From NCBI RefSeq assembly GCF_003479605.1, contig NZ_QUHR01000002.1:310001-374000 (forward strand): a stretch of DNA of 64,000 bases. The letters run 5' to 3'. Below the pieces are notes generated by a model. The model made no database searches, had not been told where the DNA came from, and saw only the letters and a program-made list of their open reading frames with translations. Positions 35,304-43,731 of the stretch are shown piece by piece. Numbering within the stretch: position 1 is the stretch's first letter; the number at the start of each line of letters is the position of its first letter. The stretch comes from Roseburia sp. AF12-17LB. Its GTDB lineage: Bacteria > Bacillota > Clostridia > Lachnospirales > Lachnospiraceae. The translations under genes were made by a program, and so were the position numbers.

Positions 35304-36161
35304 TCAGTAAAATGTCTCTACCAGTTCCCTGATAACAAGATTCCATCCATCAGCAAGCACAAACAGCAGAATCTTAAACGGAAGAGAAATCGTAGTTGGC
35401 GGAAGCATCATCATACCCATCGACATAAGGACAGATGCTACTACCATGTCAATTACAATAAACGGAATATATATAACAAATCCAATAATAAATGCCTGTC
35501 TCAGCTCACTTAAAATAAAGCTCGGAATCAGCACAGTATTGGATATATCATCCTGTGTCTCATAAGTCACGCCGGCAATGTCACAAAATGTATTGATATC
35601 CTTTGCCTGTGTCTGTTTAAACATAAATTCACGGATTGGCTCCATTCCTGCCTCAAAGGCCTGTTCCTGCGTGATTTCACCGGCATCCAACGGTTTCAAT
35701 GCATTTTCATTAATCTGTGAGAAAACCGGGTTCATAATAAACAGGGTAAGGAACAACGCCAGTCCAATCAACACCTGATTTGGCGGAACAGTCTGCGTTC
35801 CAATTGCTGCTCTTACAAAATGAAGCACAATAATAATTCTGGTAAAGGAAGTCAGCATAATAAGAATAGATGGTGCTAACGCAATTACAGTCAGTACCAG
35901 AAAAATCCGAACTGTCCCGGATAAATTTCCCTCTCCATTATTAATATTAACAGAAAGTCCATTATTACCAGAGGATGCTGTTCCATCTGGACCATTGCCA
36001 TTTTCAGTTGACTGATTACTATTACTGCTGTCAGTTACCCCAGGTATATTTACAGATGCCGCATACGCTTTCTGTGGTACAAATGCCACCAGTGTAACAA
36101 CAACTGCAATAACCGCAAATATAAAAGATACCAGACAGTATTTCTTCTTAAAATTACTCAT
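35304..36161 (-). CDS. fliP: Flagellar export gate protein FliP
   Basis: 285 residues: an N-terminal signal-like segment (about 9-33, VSFIFAVIAVVVTLVAFV), an S/N/G-rich linker, then the FliP membrane core (RIIIVLHFVRAAIGTQTVPP, MMLPPTTISLPFKILLFVLA). The long N-terminal extension is common in Gram-positive FliP. Start overlaps the fliO stop by eight bases, so expression is coupled. Confidence 0.97.
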   Translation of the reverse strand: MSNFKKKYCLVSFIFAVIAVVVTLVAFVPQKAYAASVNIPGVTDSSNSNQSTENGNGPDGTASSGNNGLSVNINNGEGNLSGTVRIFLVLTVIALAPSILIMLTSFTRIIIVLHFVRAAIGTQTVPPNQVLIGLALFLTLFIMNPVFSQINENALKPLDAGEITQEQAFEAGMEPIREFMFKQTQAKDINTFCDIAGVTYETQDDISNTVLIPSFILSELRQAFIIGFVIYIPFIVIDMVVASVLMSMGMMMLPPTTISLPFKILLFVLADGWNLVIRELVETFY

Positions 36162-36552
36162 CCTTATGCCTGCTCTTCGGTAAATGTTCTTTGAACTGTT
36201 TCATAATGTTAGAGAAACTTTCTCCTGTATTCTGATATTTCACCGTATCTTCCAGCGAAACATCATTTAACTGTTCCCTTGTAAGCTGTGCTAACATCGT
36301 CACTTCATCTTTTCCGATTCCGATTACGAGATAGGTCTCTCCCACCTCTATAATCTGAATATACTTATTTGTAGTGAGTTTCATAGTCTCCACTACCCGC
36401 ATATTCTTCTGAAAATTATGTTGCTTCTGATATCCGGCAATCCATTTTGTTACATAATATGTAATTGCAAGCACAAAAACAAATATCAGCAATACACCTA
36501 TCAATTGGAAAAAGCTTTGTACACCCGATGTTCTGCTACTCAGTAATATCAT
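36154..36552 (-). CDS. fliO: Flagellar biosynthetic protein FliO/FliZ
   Basis: 132 residues: a single N-terminal span (about 12-34) and a small cytoplasmic domain with LTTNKYIQIIEVGETYLVIG, the FliO pattern. It is the scaffold for FliP assembly. Placed between cheY and fliP as in Bacillus (there called fliZ). Sequence is divergent, but place and topology fit. Confidence 0.88.
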   Translation of the reverse strand: MILLSSRTSGVQSFFQLIGVLLIFVFVLAITYYVTKWIAGYQKQHNFQKNMRVVETMKLTTNKYIQIIEVGETYLVIGIGKDEVTMLAQLTREQLNDVSLEDTVKYQNTGESFSNIMKQFKEHLPKSRHKDE

Positions 36553-36553
36553 A

Positions 36554-36916
36554 TTAACCCACTACTTTTTTTACTGCTTCAAGAACACGTTCTGCCTGAA
36601 ATGGTTTTACAATAAAATCCTTTGCACCAGACTGGATTGCTTCAATAACCATTGCCTGCTGGCCCATTGCAGAACACATAATTACACATGCACTTGCATC
36701 TGCTTCTTTAATCTTTTTTAATGCCTGAATTCCGTCCATCTCCGGCATGGTAATATCCATCAGTACCAGGTCTGGATGTACTTCATTATATTTTTCGATT
36801 GCCTTTACTCCATTTTCTGCTTCTCCGGCAACTGTATATCCATTTTTGGTAAGGATATCCTTAATCATCATTCTCATAAAAGCTGCATCATCACAAATTA
36901 AAATACTCTTTGCCAT
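36554..36916 (-). CDS. cheY: Chemotaxis response regulator CheY
   Basis: Single receiver domain of 120 residues. Asp54 in LVLMDITMPEMDG is the phosphorylation site, with acidic Asp9-Asp10, Ser82 and Lys104 (IVKPF) completing the active site. Binds the switch proteins FliM and FliY, which are encoded just upstream in the transcript. One base separates its stop from fliO. Confidence 0.98.
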   Translation of the reverse strand: MAKSILICDDAAFMRMMIKDILTKNGYTVAGEAENGVKAIEKYNEVHPDLVLMDITMPEMDGIQALKKIKEADASACVIMCSAMGQQAMVIEAIQSGAKDFIVKPFQAERVLEAVKKVVG

Positions 36917-36936
36917 ATTAGTTATCTCCTTGCTAA

Positions 36937-38076
36937 TTATTTAATAATCTCTGTAATTCTTACACCAAAGCTTTCTTCAATTACAACTACTTCACCTTTT
37001 GCAACGTACTTTCCATTTACCAGTACATCAATTGGTTCTCCAGCAATCTTATTCAATTCAATGATTGTTCCCGGAGCAAAATCCAATATATCATGAATGG
37101 ATTTACTGGTTCTTCCCAGTTCCACGGTTACTTCCAATGGTACATCCATAATAAGATCAATATTTTCCTTTGGAAATACCCCATTCATATCTCCAGTAAA
37201 ATTTTGGAACTGAGCCGGCTGTACATTTACCTGCTGGTTTGCATACATTGCCGACATATCTACAGGTTGTCCCATCATTGGCTGTCCCATCATTGGCTGC
37301 TGATTTATCATTGGCTGAGGCTGTGGTGCTGGCTGGCTTGCCTGTGGTTGTGGTGCAGGAGCCGGTGCCGGCTGTGGTGTTGCTTCCTGTATTGGTTCAT
37401 TTCCACCTGTCATGGTCTCCGTAATACTTTTACACATCTCTCTCGCAAAAGATACCGGATACAGCTGCATGATTTCACTGTCCACAAGATCACCAATTTC
37501 CATTTTAAAAGAGATTTTCACAAATGGCTGTGTCAGGAAATCATCAATTGCTCCCTCATCAATATTTCCTGTCAGATCAATCAAATCTGCAACAGGCGGG
37601 CTGATATCAATCTTTTTATTCAGCATGGATGATAATGATGTAGCTGCAGAACCCATCATCTGATTCATTGCTTCACTGATTGCGCTTAAATGAAGCTCTC
37701 CCAGTTCCACGTCTGTATTGGTTCCGTCTCCTCCCATCATAAGATCTGTAATGACCTTAACATCATGCTCCTTTAATATCAGGATATTGCTTCCATCCAA
37801 TCCAACGGTGAATCCGATTCGTATAAATACACACGGACGCTCATACGCCTTTACCACGTCGTCCCAGTTTGCCATGGTAACAACCGGTGTGGATATTTCC
37901 ACTTTACGGTTCACCAGCGAAAACAATGTCGTTGCTGCGGTACCCATACTGATATTAGCAATTTCACCGATTGTGTCTTTTTCTGAATCACTCAGCTGTC
38001 CATCTGCCGTATCTGATGATGCACCCGGATTATTTAGCAGGGCATTGATTTCTTCTTGCGATAGTACTCCATCCAT
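36937..38076 (-). CDS. fliY: Flagellar switch protein FliY (FliN fusion with CheC-like phosphatase)
   Basis: About 379 residues. An N-terminal CheY-P docking peptide (LSQEEINALL), a CheC-like phosphatase part with two helices (GEIANISMGTAATTLFSL near 36 and LSAISEAMNQMMGSAATSL near 131), a P/Q-rich linker with QPMMG repeats, and a C-terminal FliN/SpoA domain (VTVELGRTSKSIHDIL). It both builds the C-ring and removes phosphate from CheY-P. I use ATG at 38076; an adjacent GTG one codon earlier is also possible. Directly follows fliM. Confidence 0.97.
   Translation of the reverse strand: MDGVLSQEEINALLNNPGASSDTADGQLSDSEKDTIGEIANISMGTAATTLFSLVNRKVEISTPVVTMANWDDVVKAYERPCVFIRIGFTVGLDGSNILILKEHDVKVITDLMMGGDGTNTDVELGELHLSAISEAMNQMMGSAATSLSSMLNKKIDISPPVADLIDLTGNIDEGAIDDFLTQPFVKISFKMEIGDLVDSEIMQLYPVSFAREMCKSITETMTGGNEPIQEATPQPAPAPAPQPQASQPAPQPQPMINQQPMMGQPMMGQPVDMSAMYANQQVNVQPAQFQNFTGDMNGVFPKENIDLIMDVPLEVTVELGRTSKSIHDILDFAPGTIIELNKIAGEPIDVLVNGKYVAKGEVVVIEESFGVRITEIIK
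37271..37300 (-). repeat. Tandem 15-bp repeat encoding QPMMG in fliY
   Basis: CCCATCATTGGCTGT and CCCATCATTGGCTGC stand back to back and encode GQPMM-type units of the linker; a degenerate third copy follows. Such repeats can vary in number by slippage, which would change linker length without shifting the frame. Confidence 0.7.
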
Positions 38077-38079
38077 CAC

Positions 38080-39060
38080 TTACTGCTCCTCTCTAATTAC
38101 TGACATTACTCTTACTGCATAGTCATCACCCGAAGCTCCCGGCAATGCAGTAAACTTACGAATGTTTCCAACGTAAACATCCAGCTCCTGGTCCACTTTC
38201 GTGTCCAATCTAACTATATCACCCACCTGTAAATTCATGAAGTCGTTTACCGATATGGTGCTGTTACCTAAAATTGCTTTTACAGGTATCGGTGCTTTTG
38301 AAATCAAAGTTTCAATTGCTTCCGTATAACGCTGTTCATCTTTTTCCTGCATGGTAGAATACCAGTATTTTGTATTCAACTTGTCCATAACAGGTTCCAA
38401 AGTAAGATACGGAAGGCAGATATTCATCAGACCTTCAACATCTCCTATTTTTACATTAATTGTAACAATTGCAATCATTTCACTCGGAGAAATAATCTGG
38501 GCAAACTGCGAATTTGTTTCAATACGTTCCAGTCTTGGATGTAAATCCACAACATTTTCCCACGGTTCCCGGAGCAGGTCGACGCAGACTCCCATAATTC
38601 TTTCTATAATCAGCAACTCTATTTCTGAAAAGTCACGGACTTTCGCTAATGGTTCTCCGCTTCCACCAAGCATACGATCCACCATGGCATATGCAAGATT
38701 TGAAGCAATCTCCAGAATAACCGAACCTTTCAATGGAGAAAAATTAACAATACCAAGAACCACCGGATTAGAAAGTGCATTTGAAAACTCAGAATAGGTA
38801 ACTGCTTCAGAGTTCATCACCTCAACCTGAATATTTTTTCTTAGATAAACCGGAAGATTTGTGGATATCAGTCTGCCATAATGTTCAAACACAATCTCCA
38901 GTGTTCTTAAGTGTTCTTTTGAAAACTTGGAAGGTCTGGCGAAATCATAATTCTTAATCTGCTTCTCGCCATTGTCCTTCATTTCTTCTACATCCAGCTC
39001 GCCGCTGCTCAATGCCTGAAGCAGGTTATCTATCTCATTCTGAGATAAAACTTCGCTCAC
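38080..39060 (-). CDS. fliM: Flagellar switch protein FliM
   Basis: 326 residues with N-terminal CheY-P-binding LSQNEIDNLLQAL, a middle CheC-like domain (MVDRMLGGSGEP near 125, typical of FliM) and a C-terminal SpoA domain (ISVNDFMNLQVGDIVRLD). Forms the C-ring with FliG and FliY. The stop codon abuts the first possible start of fliY. Confidence 0.98.
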   Translation of the reverse strand: MSEVLSQNEIDNLLQALSSGELDVEEMKDNGEKQIKNYDFARPSKFSKEHLRTLEIVFEHYGRLISTNLPVYLRKNIQVEVMNSEAVTYSEFSNALSNPVVLGIVNFSPLKGSVILEIASNLAYAMVDRMLGGSGEPLAKVRDFSEIELLIIERIMGVCVDLLREPWENVVDLHPRLERIETNSQFAQIISPSEMIAIVTINVKIGDVEGLMNICLPYLTLEPVMDKLNTKYWYSTMQEKDEQRYTEAIETLISKAPIPVKAILGNSTISVNDFMNLQVGDIVRLDTKVDQELDVYVGNIRKFTALPGASGDDYAVRVMSVIREEQ

Positions 39061-39102
39061 GGACTCTCACCACCTTATATTTCATGCTTACTATTTTTAA
39101 TC

Positions 39103-39615
39103 CTATACTACAGTTACTTCCGAGAAGTTGACTGCAATGATAAAATCTGAACCAAACTGCTTCTGTAGTTCTGCCAGTATAGCGTCTTTAACCGCCTGCC
39201 GATCCGCATTAAATTCATCCATTGTATAGGTATTAATTACGCTATTAATGGTATCTTTTAAAATTGTTTCACGATCAGCCATATCTTCGCCATAGGTTTT
39301 ATATCCATCGTTCTTGCTGTCCATGGAAATGGATGCTGTAAGCTTTACATAATGAGTTTCGCCATCTGCACCTGTTTTTAAATTGATTGTCATGGCATCT
39401 TCAATTTTATAGGTCACAATCTGGTCCATTGGAATGCTGGCAGACTCAGTTCCATCCCCACTCTCCAGCTCCAGATCAATTGCACTGCATACCTTGTTTA
39501 CCAGCTCATTGGATTTCTTTGTTTGCGGCAGGATTGTTATTGTAAGTATTCCTGTCAAAATCAGGTTCACCAGAACCAGTGCCAAAATAAGCACTGACAT
39601 AAGGTTCTTCTTCAT
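39103..39615 (-). CDS. fliL: Flagellar basal body-associated protein FliL
   Basis: 170 residues: N-terminal transmembrane helix (about 6-27), then a periplasm-side domain with VTYKIEDAMTINLKTGADG and an HYVKLTASISMD strand, matching FliL. It stabilises stators. It lies between motB and fliM, an arrangement that fits its stator role. Confidence 0.92.
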   Translation of the reverse strand: MKKNLMSVLILALVLVNLILTGILTITILPQTKKSNELVNKVCSAIDLELESGDGTESASIPMDQIVTYKIEDAMTINLKTGADGETHYVKLTASISMDSKNDGYKTYGEDMADRETILKDTINSVINTYTMDEFNADRQAVKDAILAELQKQFGSDFIIAVNFSEVTVV

Positions 39616-39626
39616 CTCATTTCCTC

Positions 39627-40460
39627 CTATTCTGTAGTGCCGCCGGAATTATATGAATTATATACCTTAATTTCAACACGACGGTTTCTTGCTCTGCCTT
39701 CCTCTGTAGTATTATCTGCTACAGGAACATATTCCCCTCTTCCTGAGGATTTAATCAGTGCCGGATCCAATGTGGTATTATCCCGGATAAAATCCGCCAC
39801 AGAAAGTGCCCGGTACATGGACAGTACATTATTGTTTTCATATTTTGACGAATGGATTGGCACATTGTCGGTATGTCCTTCAATTTCAATCACATTGCTG
39901 TCATAGTTTTCCAGGATAGTTCCTATTTTAGCAATCAGCGGCTGGGCATCTTCCCGGATATTTGCCTTTGCCGAATCAAATAATATTGCTCCATTTAATG
40001 TAAGTTTTACATACTCGGCATTAAAATCTACTTCCACCTGATTCTGTAATCCCCCCGCCTCTATCTGCTGCTCGATTTGTTCTGCCATTTGTTCTGATTC
40101 CGACAATGCCTGTTCTTTATACTGCTCTGCTACATCTGTCTCAGTCTCAGTCTCTTCTGTTTTGCCACCCTGGGAATCCCCATCCTCTCCTGAGGACGTT
40201 TCAAAAAAAACATCAATATTCGGCAACTGGCTGATTCCGTTGCCCACCATTTCTCCCTCGCCAATACTCATACTGCCTGCCGGCATAATACTTAAGCTGC
40301 TCTGCAGCGAGGCTATCACCATCTGAAACTTCTCTGCATCAACGGTAGACATGGAAAAAAGCAACACGAAAAAGCACAGCAACAGATTCATCAAATCACT
40401 AAAGGTGGTTATCCAGCCAGCCGCCGGCTTTGCTTCCGGTTCCCGCTTCTTTCTCGCCAT
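39627..40460 (-). CDS. motB: Flagellar stator protein MotB
   Basis: 277 residues: short cytoplasmic N-terminus, one transmembrane helix with proton-binding Asp22 (TTFSDLMNLLLCFFVLLFS), a linker with low-complexity acidic stretch, and an OmpA-like peptidoglycan-binding domain (IEVEGHTDNVPIHS; RNRRVEIKV). The motA start codon upstream and motB overlap by one base at the motA end. No sodium-specific signature that I can judge. Confidence 0.97.
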   Translation of the reverse strand: MARKKREPEAKPAAGWITTFSDLMNLLLCFFVLLFSMSTVDAEKFQMVIASLQSSLSIMPAGSMSIGEGEMVGNGISQLPNIDVFFETSSGEDGDSQGGKTEETETETDVAEQYKEQALSESEQMAEQIEQQIEAGGLQNQVEVDFNAEYVKLTLNGAILFDSAKANIREDAQPLIAKIGTILENYDSNVIEIEGHTDNVPIHSSKYENNNVLSMYRALSVADFIRDNTTLDPALIKSSGRGEYVPVADNTTEEGRARNRRVEIKVYNSYNSGGTTE

Positions 40461-41269
40461 TATTCTTCACCTCCGGCTTCATCTTGTGCATTATAAGCCT
40501 CTCTTGCCTGTGGTGACAGGAATGATTTCAGTTTTTCTTCTATTACACGAGGGTTTTCTCCTGCCTGAATAGACAAAAGTCCCTCAACGGTAACCTCTTT
40601 CATTATAATTTCTCTGGCATTATTATCTGACATCTTTGATGCAATTGGATTACAGATCCAGTTAGATATCAGCGAACCATACAATGTTGTAATCAGGGCA
40701 ACTGCCATATTAGGTCCGATGGAAGATGCATCCTGTAAATCCTTCAACATATTAATCAGACCAATCAGGGTACCAATCATACCCCAGGCCGGAGCTAATT
40801 CTCCCCACTTTTCCCAGAAGCCGATTACTTTCTTATGCCGGTCCTCAATGCAGCCCAAATCTGTTTCCAGAATTCCACGCACCAGTTCCGGGTCAGTTCC
40901 ATCTACTACCAGCATAACTCCTTTTTTCAGAAAGTCATCATCAATATCATTCGCTGCTTCTTCCAATGCAAGAAGCCCCTCTTTTCTGGCAATATTTGAA
41001 AGATTAATGATATTTCCAATAATCTCACTCGGGTCATTCTTATGTAACTTAAAAGCATTTCCCGCTGACTTAAAGCCATTAATGAAATCTGCCATACTGT
41101 TACATGCCAGAACACCGGCAATAGATCCTCCAATCGTAATAACAGCGGATGGGAAGTCCATATATGTATTCCATATTGCCGATACACCTGCACTTTGAAT
41201 AATTCCAAATAAAACCATTGCAAGTCCCATCAGGGTACCAATAAGTGATGCTATATCCAATTTATCCAC
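40460..41269 (-). CDS. motA: Flagellar stator protein MotA
   Basis: 269 residues with four membrane spans. Key features are the conserved prolines in APAWGMIGTLIGLINML near 175 and the cytoplasmic loop with charged residues (VRGILETDLGCIEDRHKKV) that contacts FliG. It has its own promoter about 160 bases upstream, inside the flgE-motA gap. Coupled to motB. Confidence 0.97.
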   Translation of the reverse strand: MDKLDIASLIGTLMGLAMVLFGIIQSAGVSAIWNTYMDFPSAVITIGGSIAGVLACNSMADFINGFKSAGNAFKLHKNDPSEIIGNIINLSNIARKEGLLALEEAANDIDDDFLKKGVMLVVDGTDPELVRGILETDLGCIEDRHKKVIGFWEKWGELAPAWGMIGTLIGLINMLKDLQDASSIGPNMAVALITTLYGSLISNWICNPIASKMSDNNAREIIMKEVTVEGLLSIQAGENPRVIEEKLKSFLSPQAREAYNAQDEAGGEE

Positions 41270-41295
41270 CTACATTTCTATAAAATTATGGGAAC

Positions 41296-41315
41296 ACCAT
41301 TCTTCTGAAAATGGT
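41296..41315 (-). other. Hairpin in the motA leader
   Basis: ACCATT/AATGGT arms, extendable to about 8 bp, with a loop of four bases and flanking GGG/CCC; lies 25-45 bases before the motA start. Could modulate motA translation. Confidence 0.35.
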
Positions 41316-41427
41316 CCTCGTTACCCACCTTTTTGTATTTTCATTTTCATTTCTATATAATCTTACTAAACTTTCAGCAAAATGTCTACTTTTTTTACAA
41401 TTATTTTAGAAACAATTCCATTTTCTA

Positions 41428-41455
41428 TTATACCATATATAGGGGAACTATCAAA
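41428..41455 (-). promoter_or_regulatory. Strong internal sigma-A promoter for motA onward
   Basis: TTGATA (41455-41450), 16-base spacer, TGG-TATAAT (hexamer 41433-41428) on the minus strand: five and six matches plus an extended -10. It drives motA, motB, fliL and genes after them separately from the flgB promoter. Its -35 lies in the loop and arm of the neighbouring hairpin. Confidence 0.75.
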
Positions 41456-41472
41456 TATAGTCCCCCTATATG
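41438..41472 (-). terminator. Hairpin after flgE, overlapping the motA promoter
   Basis: Fourteen-base arms (ATATAGGGGGACTA and TAGTTCCCCTATAT on the minus strand, with one G-U pair) around a 7-base loop, about 43 bases after the flgE stop. No U-run follows, so it may pause or stabilise rather than terminate. The region 41270-41514 holds no gene. Confidence 0.5.
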
Positions 41473-41514
41473 TACTGTTTTTATATTATTTTTCGCTATA
41501 TCTGACTATTTTTA

Positions 41515-43221
41515 TTATCGTTTCAGATTAATCAACTCCTCAAGAAGCGTATCGGATGTAGTAATTACTCTTGAGTTTGCCTGGAAACCTCTCTGCGTGG
41601 TAATCATCTCGGTAAATTCAGAAGCCAGGTCTACGTTGGACATTTCCAGTTCTCCGGAATTCATGGTACTTCCGTTTGAAGTAATTTCGACACCAATTCC
41701 ATCAAATTCACCGGAGTTTAAAGTAGTACGGTAGCAGTTATCTCCTACTTTTTCAAGTCCGGCTGCATTTGCAAAGCGGGCAGATGCAATCTGGCCCAAA
41801 AGAACAGTATTACCATTATCGTAAGAACCGTAAATTTTACCATGGGTATCTACAGATACACCGGTTAATGCTCCAAGCTTCTTACCTGTTCCGGTTGTTC
41901 CATCAATTGCTCCCGCATCCATTCCAACAGTAGATGTTCCACCGTTATTAGAATTCTTACACTGTGTAAAATCAATGGAAATATTTTCAAACTGGTCGCC
42001 TAACTGTTTCATGTTCAATGTGACTGAGCCGTTAGTGCTGTCACCCACGGAAACAAATTTACCTTTTCCAGTACCAGTATCAAACTTCAGTTCGTAATTT
42101 ACTGCTGTTGCTTCAATAGTAGGTGGATTACCATCAGTAATGCTGTTGATGGTTGCACCAGGCTGTAACCCGGTATAAATATCAGAAAGTGATACGTCCG
42201 TTACTGCTTCGTATCCTTTTACTACACCACCGGCTGAAGTAATTGCACGATATACTTTGCTGTCATACTGTCCGGTAGCGGCATTCTGTGTTGTATTGAT
42301 ATAGTACATTTCACCACTGCTGTTACGGAACTGATGATATGTATTTCCGCCAAAGGAATTAGATGCTCCGGTATCTGTCCACTCTGTACTGATTGCATTG
42401 TAAGCAGTCTGTGCATTAGTAATTCCACCGCTGGCATTTGCTCCAAATACATCAGAAAGATTTCCACCGTTTGCCAAAAACTCCTCTAAGATATTCTTAT
42501 TGGAAGAATCATAAATAGCACTTAACTCAACAGTATAAGTTCCGGCATCGGTATCTACACCTTTGACTGCAAATTTTGCTGTATAGGAATATCCCAATGC
42601 ATCAAAGAAATTCAAATTCATGGCATATCCACTTTCACTGGTTATTTCTGTACTGTTTTTATCTACAATACCACCACAAACTGCATTCGTTGTTGCTTCT
42701 GCCGGAGAAGTAAGATTGCTTTCCTGCATGATACGAAGTGCAGATACCTGGTCTTTTTTAATCTGTCCGGTGGTCGGGTCTACCTGCCATCCCATAACAT
42801 TGTATCCGGTAGATGTCATGGCAAGATTTCCTGAGCCATCGATATAGAAAGAACCTGCTCTGGTAAAAAGATTTTCAGTACCGTTGCTTACAACAAAGAA
42901 ACTTGTTGTATTACCCTTATCTGTAATTCTTAAGTCAAATGCTTTTCCGGTTGTCTGGGCTGCCCCACCGGAAGTAATGTCGATGGAAGTAGAACCTGTT
43001 GTTACACCAAGACCAATCTGCTTGGCATTAAGTCCACCGGTTCCGGTTGTTGCATTTGCTCCGGATGCACCAGAAATTGTCTGATACATAATCTCGCTGA
43101 ATGTTACACTGGACTCTTTAAATGCCACGGTATTTACATTGGCAATATTGTTACCGATAACATCCATCTTTGTCTGATGTGTCTTAAGTCCTGACACAGC
43201 AGAATACATTGCTCTCATCAT
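41515..43221 (-). CDS. flgE: Flagellar hook protein FlgE
   Basis: 568 residues. N-terminal MRAMYSAVSGLKTHQTKMDV with IGNNIANVNTVAFKESSVTF, the rod/hook family motif, and the C-terminal LASEFTEMITTQRGFQANSR with ITTSDTLLEELINLKR, form the D0 coiled core. The long middle (about 150-450) is G/N/T/S-rich surface D2-D3 material and is longer than in many hooks. Start at ATG 43221 with AGGAGG ten bases upstream; the longer in-frame reading through the intergenic hairpin is not used. Confidence 0.96.
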   Translation of the reverse strand: MMRAMYSAVSGLKTHQTKMDVIGNNIANVNTVAFKESSVTFSEIMYQTISGASGANATTGTGGLNAKQIGLGVTTGSTSIDITSGGAAQTTGKAFDLRITDKGNTTSFFVVSNGTENLFTRAGSFYIDGSGNLAMTSTGYNVMGWQVDPTTGQIKKDQVSALRIMQESNLTSPAEATTNAVCGGIVDKNSTEITSESGYAMNLNFFDALGYSYTAKFAVKGVDTDAGTYTVELSAIYDSSNKNILEEFLANGGNLSDVFGANASGGITNAQTAYNAISTEWTDTGASNSFGGNTYHQFRNSSGEMYYINTTQNAATGQYDSKVYRAITSAGGVVKGYEAVTDVSLSDIYTGLQPGATINSITDGNPPTIEATAVNYELKFDTGTGKGKFVSVGDSTNGSVTLNMKQLGDQFENISIDFTQCKNSNNGGTSTVGMDAGAIDGTTGTGKKLGALTGVSVDTHGKIYGSYDNGNTVLLGQIASARFANAAGLEKVGDNCYRTTLNSGEFDGIGVEITSNGSTMNSGELEMSNVDLASEFTEMITTQRGFQANSRVITTSDTLLEELINLKR

Positions 43222-43255
43222 AATGAAATGACCTCCTAAATTTGATATCTGACGC

Positions 43256-43281
43256 AGAACCCATCTGTCAGTCAGGGTTCT
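43256..43281 (-). other. Hairpin between the TIGR02530-like gene and flgE
   Basis: AGAACCC/GGGTTCT arms (7 bp, perfect) around a 12-base loop, between the stop of the flagellar operon protein and the flgE ribosome site. No U-run; probably an mRNA structure that influences flgE expression. Confidence 0.4.
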
Positions 43282-43302
43282 CACAGCCTCCATAAGGTCC
43301 GG

Positions 43303-43701
43303 CTATGCTATTACTGCACCATCAATATTTGTAAAAACATTATTTTCTGATTCATTCTGGTCCATTGCTGTTACAACTGTCCTGCTCGGTACATTTACAA
43401 TGAATGCCAGCGAATCAACTACTACTAAGGATTCTTTGATTCCTTTCTTCTCAGCCATCTCCACACCCGCTTCCAAGCGTTCACTCTGCTGGTCTGAAAG
43501 ACTGATATTCCGGGTAGACAACCGCATGCTTGCATGCTTCGAAAATTTCACTTCGGAAACATCTGCTGCTTTTTGCTTTTCTTTTAATACCTCCGCAAAA
43601 GAAGCTCCCTGCTCCGGCTGCGTTTTATTACTCTTCGAAGGATTGAGATACTGGTCTGCTACCTGTTCAATGGAAGTGAATTGATTTGCTATCTTATTCA
43701 T
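43303..43701 (-). CDS. Flagellar operon protein, TIGR02530 family
   Basis: 132 residues matching the small family found between flgD and flgE in many Firmicutes: FSKHASMRLSTRNISLSDQQ in the middle and LVVVDSLAFIVNVPSRTVVT near the end. Its biochemical role is not known. The N-terminus (NKIANQFTSIEQVADQYL) is variable. Position and motifs make the family call fairly safe. Confidence 0.85.
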   Translation of the reverse strand: MNKIANQFTSIEQVADQYLNPSKSNKTQPEQGASFAEVLKEKQKAADVSEVKFSKHASMRLSTRNISLSDQQSERLEAGVEMAEKKGIKESLVVVDSLAFIVNVPSRTVVTAMDQNESENNVFTNIDGAVIA

Positions 43702-43731
43702 GCTTTCATCTCCCTAATAACCTTCCGTGGT

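Noticed and set aside
37239..37424. Valine/leucine-rich plus-strand ORF over the FliY linker
   Set aside because: A product of the repeated P/Q codons read on the other strand.
41318..41345. Nine-codon ORF (MKMKIQKGG) in the motA leader
   Set aside because: No convincing ribosome site and too short to support as a leader peptide.
43222..43293. N-terminal extension of FlgE by 24 residues
   Set aside because: It translates through the intercistronic hairpin and has no ribosome site; the conserved hook N-terminus begins at 43221.
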